DNA of 64,000 nt, from NCBI RefSeq assembly GCF_014651515.1, contig NZ_BMXA01000005.1, forward strand, positions 1 to 64,000, read 5' to 3'. This stretch comes from Arenicella chitinivorans (GTDB lineage Bacteria; Pseudomonadota; Gammaproteobacteria; Arenicellales; Arenicellaceae). The position numbers and the translations under genes are program-made. The notes beneath the pieces were generated by a model. That model had not been told where the DNA came from. It was given only the letters and a program-made list of their open reading frames with translations, and searched no databases. Below, piece by piece: positions 53,422-62,350 of the stretch (positions are counted from its first letter, which is position 1; each line of letters starts with the position of its first letter).

Positions 53422-54885
53422 TTACGCAGGCTGTGTGCCCGGCAAATAAACAGCTCGGCCTTGCGTGTCCCCATCAGACTCATGGATCAACGGTTTCGTC
53501 ACCACGGCTGGATCCGCGATGATCTGCACCTTTAGTCCAGGCATATTGTCAGCAAACTGCAGCTCCAAACGATGCACTTTCAATACCGCAAACACCAGTG
53601 CCAGGCCCAAGCCACTGCCGGGCGTGGTGCGACTTTGGTCTAAGCGATAAAAACGTTGTACGACTTTTTCGTACTCTGATTCCGGTATTCCCGGACCATT
53701 ATCGGCAATCTCAACCAACCATTGGCCTTCCGATTTTGCAGAGCGGATAGACACCTGACCTCGATCAGGCGTGTATTTGATCGCATTATCCAACAGGTTG
53801 GCTAATGCCTGAAATAACATATCGCGATCCGCGTAGATTTCCATAGGACCACCAATCTGTACTGACAGCGATTGCCCTTTCTCTTCTATCAAGGGCTCAT
53901 AGAGCTCCTGCAAGTCTGACAAAATAGAATTGACATCAACCAAACTGAATCCTTTACGCTGCTCGCTGTACTCAATACGGGCAATTCGGAGCAAGGCATT
54001 AAACGTGGCAAGTAAGCCATCTGCCTCTTGAATGATCTGGTCTACCGCAGCTTCTTCCTCACTCCCAGGATCCACCCGTAAACGCAGCTCTTCGACCCGA
54101 TTCTTTAGTCGTGCGAGAGGGGTTTTTAAGTCGTGTGCAATGTTATCAGACACGCGCCGCACGCCTTCCATACCATGTTCGATCTGGTCCAACATGCTAT
54201 TGAGGTTGTTTGCCAGTTCATCAAACTCATCACCGGTACCACGGGTGGCAATGCGTTTACGTAAATCGCCCTGCATAATCTTACGGCTGGTCTGGTTTAT
54301 GGCACCCAGTCGACTGCGGAGTGTCTGGCGCATCATAAAACCGCCAATGACACCCAACGCCAAGGTCAAGATCAAACCCCAAATCAGCGCTCTACCGACC
54401 AGTGCTTTCAGGGTCGTCAAATCCTTCATGCCCTGCCCGACCAACAAATTAAATCGGTTTTCCACCACGAACGTTTTAGCACGTGCGGTAAACTCACCAT
54501 CCACACCTTGACGCTCGCCGTCTTCCAGCCGAAATTCAAGCCACCCTTCTTTAACGTCGCGCGCCACTTTTGGCCACGGATAAATGTTACCAACCAAGGG
54601 CTGGTATCGGTGATCGGTTAACAAATACAGGGTTGGGTCACCTGGCCGCAAGCGCTCAATGCGCTCCGACAACAGAATCACCAGGCCGGGATAACCTTTC
54701 TGCTCGTAGACTTCGGTCAGCTCTAGAATTTCGGCATTGATATCATCGTCGGTCTGCTGGGTCTTATATACGATCGTAGACCAGTATATAAAACCCAGAA
54801 TAATGGATACCGAAATGCCAAACAGGACGACATAAACCAGCGTTATACGGAACGCTGAACTTTTAAAAGGACTAATCTGGTTCAC
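53422..54885 (-). CDS. Sensor histidine kinase with HAMP domain
   Basis: A 487-residue membrane kinase. The first helix lies at residues 15-36 (LVYVVLFGISVSIILGFIYW), a periplasmic part of about 130 residues follows, and the second helix is near 168-186. The HAMP linker comes next, then HisKA with His251 in RVSDNIAHDLKTPLARLKNR, and HATPase_c with LLDNAIKYTP, EIADNGPGIP and GSGLGLALVFAV. The C-terminal 25 residues are an extra tail. It overlaps the end of the response regulator gene by 14 bp. Confidence 0.95.
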   Translation of the reverse strand: MNQISPFKSSAFRITLVYVVLFGISVSIILGFIYWSTIVYKTQQTDDDINAEILELTEVYEQKGYPGLVILLSERIERLRPGDPTLYLLTDHRYQPLVGNIYPWPKVARDVKEGWLEFRLEDGERQGVDGEFTARAKTFVVENRFNLLVGQGMKDLTTLKALVGRALIWGLILTLALGVIGGFMMRQTLRSRLGAINQTSRKIMQGDLRKRIATRGTGDEFDELANNLNSMLDQIEHGMEGVRRVSDNIAHDLKTPLARLKNRVEELRLRVDPGSEEEAAVDQIIQEADGLLATFNALLRIARIEYSEQRKGFSLVDVNSILSDLQELYEPLIEEKGQSLSVQIGGPMEIYADRDMLFQALANLLDNAIKYTPDRGQVSIRSAKSEGQWLVEIADNGPGIPESEYEKVVQRFYRLDQSRTTPGSGLGLALVFAVLKVHRLELQFADNMPGLKVQIIADPAVVTKPLIHESDGDTQGRAVYLPGTQPA

Positions 54886-55567
54886 TCAACATATAGCCGG
54901 CGCCACGCACCGTGTGTAACAACGACACATCAAACTCTTTGTCGATTTTACCGCGCAGACGGCTGATATGCACATCAATCACATTGGTTTGAGGGTCGAA
55001 ATGGTAGTCCCAAACCTTTTCCAGCAACATCGTGCGAGTAACCACCTGACCGCTATGACGCATCAAGTATTCCAGTAAACGGAACTCGCGTGGCTGCAAA
55101 TCAATTTTTTCATCCGCGCGTCGAACTTCTCGCTTGAGCAGATCCATCTCCAGATCAGCTACTTTCAGCACTGTATCCGGTGATTCTGGCTCAGCGCGGC
55201 GCACCAACGCTTCGATTCGAGCTTGCAACTCGGAAAACGCAAACGGCTTTACCAAGTAATCGTCGGCACCAGCCTTTAAACCAACCACTCGGTCATCGAC
55301 GTCACCTAATGCACTTAACATAAGAATCGGTGTGCGATTCCCACTGCCACGCAAGGTACGAGTCATAGTCACGCCATCGACTTTCGGTAACATGCGATCA
55401 GCGACGATCACTTGATACTCGGTGGAGTCTGCCATCAGCAGCCCTTCCCGGCCATCCTGCGCGTGATCAGCGATGTGACCACATTCAGTCAACCCCTTAA
55501 CGATATAGGCCGCCGTCTCTTTGTCGTCTTCCACGACGAGTACTCGGATCATATTTTTCTTAGTCAT
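54872..55567 (-). CDS. OmpR-family response regulator
   Basis: A 231-residue regulator with receiver Asp57 in VIVADRMLPKVDG, the LVVEDDKETA N-terminus, SALGDVDDRVVGLKAGADDYLVKPFAFSE-type text (LKAGADDYLVKPFAF), and a winged-helix domain with LQPREFRLLEYLMRHSGQVVTR and NVIDVHISRLRGKID. It overlaps the partner kinase gene and follows the HtrA protease gene by about 106 bp, so the protease, regulator and kinase may form one operon. Confidence 0.96.
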   Translation of the reverse strand: MTKKNMIRVLVVEDDKETAAYIVKGLTECGHIADHAQDGREGLLMADSTEYQVIVADRMLPKVDGVTMTRTLRGSGNRTPILMLSALGDVDDRVVGLKAGADDYLVKPFAFSELQARIEALVRRAEPESPDTVLKVADLEMDLLKREVRRADEKIDLQPREFRLLEYLMRHSGQVVTRTMLLEKVWDYHFDPQTNVIDVHISRLRGKIDKEFDVSLLHTVRGAGYMLSEPD

Positions 55568-55673
55568 TTTATGTTTCCGTCTATTTTACGCTATTTGCCG
55601 AACAGCTCCCAGCAATACCAGCCGGGAGCCGCCAGCGATTGGAAATCAAGTGTGAGTATTGACTTGATCCGAC

Positions 55674-57293
55674 TTATTTGAGTTTGAATGCCAGAAAACC
55701 AGCATTGCCACGTCGGTTTAGCAACACAGCGACCGAGGTGTCACCGGCTTTTGACGCAGCTTTGAGGGCACGCGTCACGTCGTCCGGTGTGGTTACCGAC
55801 TGGTTGTCAAAACGAGTGATGACATCACCGACTTGTAAGCCGTTCTTGGCTGCCATACCACCGCGCTTTACCGCCGTGATCAACACACCCTGAGTCGTAT
55901 CGGCAATGCGATAACGTCCGCGGAGCGCGTCATTGAGTTCACTCAACTCGGCACCCAACAATTCATCACTTTCTTGCTCTACGGGCTTCTCTTGTTGCGG
56001 TGCTGCTCCAGCCAGTGTGTCGTCTTCCGGAAAGACCTCGGTGGTAATCTTGAGTTTCTTAACTTTGCCATTGCGCCATACAGTCATGTCATATGTCTTG
56101 CCAACTGGTGACTGGGCCACGGTTCGCGGAAGGTTACGCATCTCTTTGATTTTCTTACCATCAAAAGACAGGACAATGTCACCAGCTACCAGACCAGCTT
56201 TGTCTGCTGGTGAGCCATCGGCCACCTGTGAAATCAATGCGCCTTCTTCGTTATCACGTCCAAACACCTCGGCCAGCTCTTCGGTGATTTCGCCGATTGT
56301 CACGCCGATCCAACCGCGTTGCACCTGCCCTGAGTCACGTAGTTGATCAATAACGCCTTTGGCCATGCTGGCTGGAATTGCGAACCCAATACCAACACTG
56401 CCACCGGAAGGTGAGTAAATCATCGAGTTGATCCCAATCACTTCGCCATTCATATTGAACAGTGGACCACCCGAATTGCCTCGGTTGATCGCAGCGTCAA
56501 CCTGAATAAAATTATCATACGGTCCAGCGTGAATATCTCGGCCACGTGCCGAAATAATGCCAGTACTGGCTGAGCCACCCAGACCGAATGGGTTACCAAT
56601 TGCCAACACCCAGTCACCGACACGCGATTTCTTGTCGTCGCCCCACACTAAATACGGCAAGCTCGACGCATCTTTAAGTTTCAGTAAGGCAAGATCGGTT
56701 TTCGGATCACTGCCCTGAATTTCAGCCTCGTACTCCGTGCCATCTGGCAAGGTAACCACGATCTCATCCGCACGATCAATCACATGATGATTAGTGACGA
56801 CATAACCGTCAGCACTAACGATGAATCCCGAGCCGATACCCAGTGGCTGCGTTTGTTTCTCATCTTCATCATCGGATTCCAGCTCGTTTTCTTGCGGCAT
56901 ATCCGGAAACTGGTCTGGGAAAAATTCTCGAAAAAAATCTTCAAATCCACGCGGGCCACGGAATTGACGATATTCCGGGCTATTGCGTCCAAATCGGCGA
57001 CGTTCGATAATCCCTGCGGTCGCCACGTGAACCACCGCTGGACTCACGTCTTCCACCAAATCCGCAAAGCCATCAGATGGGCTCCAAGAGCGTTTTCCCA
57101 TGGCGTCTGAGCGTAATTGTGCCGCCGGCACAATATCCTCAGCCACAATCGGCGCATCGCTAGAATATAGAGCGGTAGTTGGTTTGTCGCCATCGGCATT
57201 GGCCTGGACTGAAATCACCACAGCAGCGGTGGCCACCACCACAGCGCCCCACTTCAAAATTGGAACGATTGAATTTGAAATTAGTTTGTTCAT
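55674..57293 (-). CDS. Periplasmic serine protease, HtrA/DegP-MucD type with two PDZ domains
   Basis: Degrades misfolded envelope proteins. The 539-residue precursor has an N-terminal export signal, then a trypsin-like domain with catalytic His170 in VVTNHHVIDRAD, Asp200 in DPKTDLALLKL, and Ser274 in INRGNSGGPLF. Two PDZ domains follow (VQRGWIGVTIGE, and the second beginning near RYRIADTTQGVL). An acidic insertion (residues 135-148) marks the loop LA region. Start: the ATG at 57293 has AGGAG eight bases upstream, whereas the ATG at 57299 directly abuts that sequence. The downstream two-component genes suggest regulation by envelope stress. Confidence 0.94.
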   Translation of the reverse strand: MNKLISNSIVPILKWGAVVVATAAVVISVQANADGDKPTTALYSSDAPIVAEDIVPAAQLRSDAMGKRSWSPSDGFADLVEDVSPAVVHVATAGIIERRRFGRNSPEYRQFRGPRGFEDFFREFFPDQFPDMPQENELESDDEDEKQTQPLGIGSGFIVSADGYVVTNHHVIDRADEIVVTLPDGTEYEAEIQGSDPKTDLALLKLKDASSLPYLVWGDDKKSRVGDWVLAIGNPFGLGGSASTGIISARGRDIHAGPYDNFIQVDAAINRGNSGGPLFNMNGEVIGINSMIYSPSGGSVGIGFAIPASMAKGVIDQLRDSGQVQRGWIGVTIGEITEELAEVFGRDNEEGALISQVADGSPADKAGLVAGDIVLSFDGKKIKEMRNLPRTVAQSPVGKTYDMTVWRNGKVKKLKITTEVFPEDDTLAGAAPQQEKPVEQESDELLGAELSELNDALRGRYRIADTTQGVLITAVKRGGMAAKNGLQVGDVITRFDNQSVTTPDDVTRALKAASKAGDTSVAVLLNRRGNAGFLAFKLK

Positions 57294-57585
57294 TAACATC
57301 TCCTAAATATAGAACCAACCCGATTGAACAATAGTCAGGGTATGCCAAATGTCGATTTGCACGCAAAACATGAGAACATTACTTTCTCAACAAGTGCAAA
57401 GTATCGCATTGACTCCCTAGATAGTAAGGGCGCATTTGTTACCCTCCAATGGCCAGTGGATTACTTTTTAGTAATAGCACATCAGATGCCAGTCAGGCGT
57501 CTATTTACTGGCACCGGAAATATGAATTCCGCACCTCATCTCCACTCAGAATAGCCGTTGCCTGCGCTGACGTACTGGTTGTATC
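57294..57585. other. Non-coding gap between the HtrA protease and MAPEG genes
   Basis: About 290 bp. I see no supported gene. It should contain the minus-strand promoter of the protease gene, but I could not pick a good hexamer pair. Confidence 0.5.
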
Positions 57586-57999
57586 TTAAAAGGCAAGGTG
57601 CACAACGCAGGTAAAGAAAAGCCCGAGTAGCACCAACATACTGGCTAGAAAAAATCCGAAACGTAATGCAATCACATTGTTCGTCACGTGGACCATGGCA
57701 TGCACCCAACGCAAGCCCACGTACAACCAAGCCAGTGCCAAGCTCAATAGCGTGACACCGCCACTGTGCGCCAACATCAAACACAACACGTAGAACACCA
57801 CCGGGAACTGAAATTGATTATCCAGTGCGTTTGAGGTTAACACCACTGGTAACGGCCAAGCCTTGTTGTCCACTGTACTTTCTGGTCGTTGTAAACCTGC
57901 CTTGCGGGCCGCCGCTTTGCGAACACCATTCAAACCAATCACCCATAATGGAATGCTAAGTTGAAGTAAAACTGGCCAATAGATTAACGTGGATTGCAT
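57586..57999 (-). CDS. MAPEG-family membrane protein (second copy in window)
   Basis: A 137-residue protein with four hydrophobic helices and the MAPEG pattern of a polar loop between helix 1 and 2 (NGVRKAAARKAGLQRPESTVDNK), then NQFQFPVVFYVLCLML, and a conserved LRWVHAMVHVTNNVIALRF segment. Distant from the copy at 20297-20689. Its substrate is unknown. It lies 15 bp after the molybdopterin oxidoreductase gene and probably shares its transcript. Confidence 0.87.
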   Translation of the reverse strand: MQSTLIYWPVLLQLSIPLWVIGLNGVRKAAARKAGLQRPESTVDNKAWPLPVVLTSNALDNQFQFPVVFYVLCLMLAHSGGVTLLSLALAWLYVGLRWVHAMVHVTNNVIALRFGFFLASMLVLLGLFFTCVVHLAF

Positions 58000-58013
58000 G
58001 ATTCTCTCCTAGT

Positions 58014-60215
58014 TCAGCGATTCTTGTGATGGGGCTTGATGCTCACCGCGACTGACTTAAATCCTGGGGTCTTGCTACGCGGATCACGGTCTCGCCCGAC
58101 TAAAATGTTGGCTTCTGGGTAGTAGGCCATGACATCACCGGCTGGCAGGTCGAACAGGTGTACCGCCACTGCCTCCATGACCCCATTGTCAGACGCAATA
58201 TCAGCACAGTCACCATGCGCTAGCCCCAATGTTGCAGCATCGTGCTCACTTATCATAACCACCCAACGTTGTTTGGTACCGCGATAGCTGTCGTGTTCTT
58301 CATAGATAATGGAATTAAACTGCCCTTCACTCCGAACAGACATCAAGGTGAATGGTCGAGATTGGGCCTCTCTGGCTGAACTCAACTTGACCGGACGAAA
58401 CTGCGCGCGTTGATCGGAGGTCGAAAACGTCGGTGTATGGCGTAAACGACCCTCAACGTGAAACTCTCGTTTGTGTGTATCAATCTCAGCCAAAGCCTGC
58501 ATTCCTGGCACGGATTCGGCAATTATCTCGCGCACGCTCGTATGGCTTCGCAGCGTCGAGAACCGCAGATCAGGCAACAATAGCTCTCCGATATCCGCTA
58601 ACACAGACACTTCGGAGCGGGCATTCGCAATCCGCTGAATGCCACCGTCACTCATCCGCACGAAATTAAACATAGATTCCTGCGTGGTAGGCTCCGGCTC
58701 TTCATCCCGGGCGGCCACCGGCAACACCAGCAATTCACTGTCATCACACGCTTGCACATGACTTGCATTAAGTGTGGTTGTCATGCAAATACGAGTGCCG
58801 ATTTTATTCATTGCACGGGTGACCCATTGGGTATCGGGTGAAGCTGAAAACAAGTTACCACCGAGCAATACTGCCGCGTCCATCTTGCCTTGATCCGCTG
58901 CCTCGAGGCAGGCCATTGTGTCTAGCCCAGTCTCACTCTGCCGGCTCGGTAAGCATATATTCAGTGCGGCTTCCACCCGGTCCAGTATTTGGTCATCCAG
59001 CGTTGGTTTGACACCAATAGTACCAACTCCCTGAACGTTGCTGTGTCCACGCAAGGGTAGCAACCCAGCGCCTTCGCGCGCGAGCATGCCGCGCAACAAG
59101 CAAAGATTTACAATCGCCTCGACATTTTCCACACCGTGCGCGTGATGCGTGATGCCCATACCCCAAGCGAATATGGTGTGTTTGGAGCGCGCATACACAT
59201 CGGCGATTTTAACAATCTCCACTTTGGCTAGACCGGTCGCAGCTTCGATGTCAGGCCAAGCGAGCTCAGCTAGCTCAGCACGTAGACCGTGAAACCCGCT
59301 CGTATGGGTGGCAATAAACTCGGTATCAGTTCGGTCGCTGTCAAGGATCTGCTTTGCGATACCGGCCAACAAACTGGCATCGCTGCCAATCCGCGGTTGC
59401 ACGTAATGACTCGCGATTTCATCACCGCCGCGCAACAATGATTTGGGACTCTTGGGTAACGCAAACTTAACCAGACCGCTCTCACGCGCAGGATTAATTA
59501 CCACCACCTCGCCACCTCGATCACGACAGGCTTTGAGCTTGTGAATAAACCGCGGATGATTGGAAGCCGGGTTCGCGCCGATCACAAACACACAGTCTGC
59601 GCGATCAAGATCTGCCAGAGTGACCGTGGCCGTACCCGTGCCCAAAGCACCGGACAATCCCTCGCTGGTCGCCTGATGACAGTAGTACGAACAGTTGTTC
59701 ACATTGTTAGTGCCATACGCCCGTGCCAGCAACTGAAACACAAAGCCGGCCTCGTTCGATGAGCGCCCTGAACTGTAAAAAAACGTGCGATTTGGCGTGG
59801 TGCGCTGCAGGCAGTTGACTGCCTTCTCAATCGCCCAAGACCAGGTTACCGGTGTAAAGCTTGTCGCATCGCGAGATTTGAAGATCGGCGTCCCAAGTCG
59901 CCCTAAATGTTCCAACTCATGCGCACTAAGAGCACGAAAGTCCGCAAGCGAGTATCGAAACAACGCATCAGGTATGGGAGGTTGGATATCGGTCGACTGC
60001 GCCTGAATACTTTTATTACACACCGCAGGGAACTCGCCCAGCTCATTCGTCATACCGCCGGCCTGACCCCCCATACCCAGCCCACAGGCCTTGCAGGCGT
60101 TGTTGGCACTTAAGGCCTTTCGCGAATCAAGTAAGCCTATGCGTTGAATGGTGCGCAGCGCATAGAGTATCTTTTTAACACCACCGCCAACCTGCGTATT
60201 TGGCGTCATGCTCAC
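58014..60215 (-). CDS. Molybdopterin-dependent oxidoreductase of the FdhF/YdeP family
   Basis: A 733-residue protein of the molybdopterin superfamily. The N-terminal CKACGLGMGGQAGGMTNELG and AVCNKSIQAQ blocks identify the YdeP group rather than a formate dehydrogenase, since no Sec or canonical active-site Cys block is present. Superfamily motifs follow: YSSGRSSNEAGF, CVFVIGANPASNHPRF, IFAWGMGITHHAHGVENVEA and LRGHSNVQGVGTIGV. The C-terminal MoCo-binding domain has GDCADIASDNG. The start is GTG at 60215 or ATG at 60209. It follows the hrcA gene by only 3 bp. YdeP affects acid resistance in enterics, but no substrate is established. Confidence 0.88.
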   Translation of the reverse strand: MSMTPNTQVGGGVKKILYALRTIQRIGLLDSRKALSANNACKACGLGMGGQAGGMTNELGEFPAVCNKSIQAQSTDIQPPIPDALFRYSLADFRALSAHELEHLGRLGTPIFKSRDATSFTPVTWSWAIEKAVNCLQRTTPNRTFFYSSGRSSNEAGFVFQLLARAYGTNNVNNCSYYCHQATSEGLSGALGTGTATVTLADLDRADCVFVIGANPASNHPRFIHKLKACRDRGGEVVVINPARESGLVKFALPKSPKSLLRGGDEIASHYVQPRIGSDASLLAGIAKQILDSDRTDTEFIATHTSGFHGLRAELAELAWPDIEAATGLAKVEIVKIADVYARSKHTIFAWGMGITHHAHGVENVEAIVNLCLLRGMLAREGAGLLPLRGHSNVQGVGTIGVKPTLDDQILDRVEAALNICLPSRQSETGLDTMACLEAADQGKMDAAVLLGGNLFSASPDTQWVTRAMNKIGTRICMTTTLNASHVQACDDSELLVLPVAARDEEPEPTTQESMFNFVRMSDGGIQRIANARSEVSVLADIGELLLPDLRFSTLRSHTSVREIIAESVPGMQALAEIDTHKREFHVEGRLRHTPTFSTSDQRAQFRPVKLSSAREAQSRPFTLMSVRSEGQFNSIIYEEHDSYRGTKQRWVVMISEHDAATLGLAHGDCADIASDNGVMEAVAVHLFDLPAGDVMAYYPEANILVGRDRDPRSKTPGFKSVAVSIKPHHKNR

Positions 60216-60218
60216 TGC

Positions 60219-61265
60219 TTAAGCTCTGGCCGACAAAGTCAATGCTTGGCTGAGAAGCTTGGCAGTCACGTCGACCACGGAAATAACATCTGAGTACGCC
60301 ATACGTGTAGGACCAACCACACCCAGTGTACCTAAAACCTTGCCATCGACTTCATACGGGCTGGCAATCACGCTGCATTCGCCCAACGCTGAATAGCCTG
60401 ACTCCTCACCGATAAACACGCTGACGCCCTCGGCTTTGAGGCTGCGATCCAATAGATCCAGCAAATCGCGTTTGGTTTTGAAAGCATCAAACAAACGCTG
60501 AAGCGTTTCGATCTGACAGAGATCTGGCACGTCAAGTAGTTTTTGCTCGCCACTCAATACTACATCCTTGTTCTTCTGACTCGCCTCTTCTTCTGAAATA
60601 ACACGCGAGGCTGCCTGCATCGCAGTCCGGTTTAAACGATGCATCTGATCGTTGTCATGGTGCATGTCTTCAATTAACAGGCGTCGTACGGCGTCCAACG
60701 AATTGCCTTTATATCGACTATTAAAAAAGTTTGCGGCTTCAATCAACTCAGCTTCGGTAAACTTATCCGCCGTCGGCAATACTCGATTTTGGACGCGCCC
60801 GTCTTCGGTAACTAAGATTGCCAATACCCGCGTATCGCTCAGACGTAGAAACTCAATTTGATGAAACCGTGCAGTGGCATGATTCGGCAGCACCACAACC
60901 CCAGCAAAGCGACTGAGGTCAGACAATAAGTCCGAGGCATGCGCGATCAGAGTTTCAGGATCAGACTCATTATTAAAGCGCTCTCGGAGCTCCGTCACTG
61001 TCGCGTTGGTCATGGGTGACGCTTTGATCATACTGTCGACGAATAAGCGATAGCCTTGTGCGGTTGGAATACGACCTGCCGACGTATGCGGTGACTTAAT
61101 AAGTCCAAGCTCTTCTAGGTCCGCCATCACGTTACGCACCGTCGCTGAACTCACGTCAAGTTGCGGCAGTTTCGACAGAGTACGCGAACCGACCGGTTGA
61201 CCTTCTTGGATATAGGTCTCTACCAGATTTTTAAGTACGTTTTCAGCACGAGCATCTAAGGTCAT
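60219..61265 (-). CDS. hrcA: Heat-inducible transcription repressor HrcA
   Basis: Represses heat-shock operons at CIRCE operators and is refolded by GroEL. The 348-residue protein has the winged-helix N-terminus (ARAENVLKNLVETYIQEGQPVGSRTL), VSSATVRNVMADLEELGLIKSPHTSAGRIPT-type text (SSATVRNVMADLEELG), and the C-terminal GAF-like domain with VFIGEESGYSALGECSVI and LGVVGPTRMAYSDVI. A partner grpE/dnaK operon is not in the window. Upstream I found no CIRCE inverted repeat. The next gene on its strand is the YdeP-like oxidoreductase, an unusual neighbour. Confidence 0.96.
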   Translation of the reverse strand: MTLDARAENVLKNLVETYIQEGQPVGSRTLSKLPQLDVSSATVRNVMADLEELGLIKSPHTSAGRIPTAQGYRLFVDSMIKASPMTNATVTELRERFNNESDPETLIAHASDLLSDLSRFAGVVVLPNHATARFHQIEFLRLSDTRVLAILVTEDGRVQNRVLPTADKFTEAELIEAANFFNSRYKGNSLDAVRRLLIEDMHHDNDQMHRLNRTAMQAASRVISEEEASQKNKDVVLSGEQKLLDVPDLCQIETLQRLFDAFKTKRDLLDLLDRSLKAEGVSVFIGEESGYSALGECSVIASPYEVDGKVLGTLGVVGPTRMAYSDVISVVDVTAKLLSQALTLSARA

Positions 61266-61370
61266 GAGGGGTAAATATCCGATATTAATATAGCCAATAA
61301 AACCAGTCAGTTTGATCGCAGGCGTTTTAATTTAAACCTCTTACCGTTCTGCCCTCCGGTATGAAGGTGA

Positions 61371-61392
61371 TGAGCTTGACTGGACAAGCTCA
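61371..61392. promoter_or_regulatory. Inverted repeat in the hrcA-nadK divergent gap
   Basis: TGAGCTTG-ACTGGA-CAAGCTCA has perfect 8-bp arms (61371-61378 and 61385-61392). It is not the CIRCE sequence and not a LexA box. It may be an operator serving hrcA or nadK. Confidence 0.4.
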
Positions 61393-61441
61393 AGGGTAAT
61401 TAGCGACAATGGAACGCTACCAATCATAATTCAAAACCTGC

Positions 61442-62320
61442 ATGTTTAAAACTATCGGCGTATTCGGCAAATTTCAAGACGCCAGCGTAGAAGCTCCGGT
61501 GAAAGCCCTGGCGCAACACTTAGAACAAAAGGGTTTGCGCGTTAAGCTTGGTCACACTACGGCTGCTGAGATTACGCGTGAGCTGCCGCAAGAACTACTG
61601 CATGATGCCATGCACGTGGATATCGACCTGGCGATCGTGATTGGCGGCGATGGCACGATGCTGCACGTCGCACGTAAAATGGCCGATGTGCAGGTTCCCG
61701 TCGTCGGTGTAAACCGCGGTCGTTTAGGTTTTCTGACCGACATTCCACTCAACAACATGCTGAGTGAAATTGATCAAATTCTACGCGGAGAGTACAGTAT
61801 CGAGCACCGCATGATGCTCGACGTGACGGTCCGGCGCGGTGACGAAGCGCTTTACCATCAATCAGCGTTGAATGACATCGTTATTGGGCGTCATGCGCTG
61901 GAAAAACTCATCAGCTGGCAAGTCGAAGTAGATCAACAGTTTGTGACCTCTGCGCGCTCGGATGGTGTCATTATTGCGACACCGACTGGCTCGACGGCGT
62001 ATGCGCTGTCGGCGGGCGGCGCCATAATGCATCCTGGTACGGACGTCATCTCCATGGTCCCAGTTTCACCGCACACGTTGTCCAACCGTCCGATCACACT
62101 GCCTGCGTCGAGCGTACTGAGCTTCACGATTCATAACCGAACAGAGAATTGCGCCCATGTTTCATCCGACGGTTTAATCGGTTACAGCTTGGTCGGCGAT
62201 GAAACGGTCGAGATCAAGCGTTCCAGTCACTCCGTTAAATTAGTCCACACCCGGAGCTACAACTATTTTGCCATGCTGCGTGCCAAACTCGGCTGGGGAA
62301 GTGAGCAAGAAACGCGCTAG
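61442..62320 (+). CDS. nadK: NAD kinase
   Basis: Phosphorylates NAD to NADP. The 292-residue protein shows the family motifs: IGVFGKF at the N-terminus, LAIVIGGDGTMLHVAR with the GGDGT loop, VVGVNRGRLGFLTDI, SVSLNDIVIGR-type ALNDIVIGRHALEK, ATPTGSTAYALSAGG and MVPVSPHTLSNRPI. The spacing to recN is 30 bp, and nadK-recN is a conserved gammaproteobacterial pair. Confidence 0.97.
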   Translation: MFKTIGVFGKFQDASVEAPVKALAQHLEQKGLRVKLGHTTAAEITRELPQELLHDAMHVDIDLAIVIGGDGTMLHVARKMADVQVPVVGVNRGRLGFLTDIPLNNMLSEIDQILRGEYSIEHRMMLDVTVRRGDEALYHQSALNDIVIGRHALEKLISWQVEVDQQFVTSARSDGVIIATPTGSTAYALSAGGAIMHPGTDVISMVPVSPHTLSNRPITLPASSVLSFTIHNRTENCAHVSSDGLIGYSLVGDETVEIKRSSHSVKLVHTRSYNYFAMLRAKLGWGSEQETR

Positions 62321-62350
62321 CTTCTGCCGAGAAATTGGTATACTCGCGCT

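Noticed and set aside
57324-57554. Open frame of 76 codons on plus between the protease and MAPEG genes
   Set aside because: No convincing start signal, no recognised motifs, and the frame crosses the region where the minus-strand protease promoter should lie.
61266-61441. CIRCE operator upstream of hrcA
   Set aside because: No TTAGCACTC-N9-GAGTGCTAA-like repeat is present. The only inverted repeat there (TGAGCTTG...CAAGCTCA) is of a different kind.
62321-62350. Possible LexA box before recN
   Set aside because: The 30-bp gap has no CTGT-N8-ACAG match, so SOS control is not supported by this sequence, although it is known for recN in Escherichia coli.
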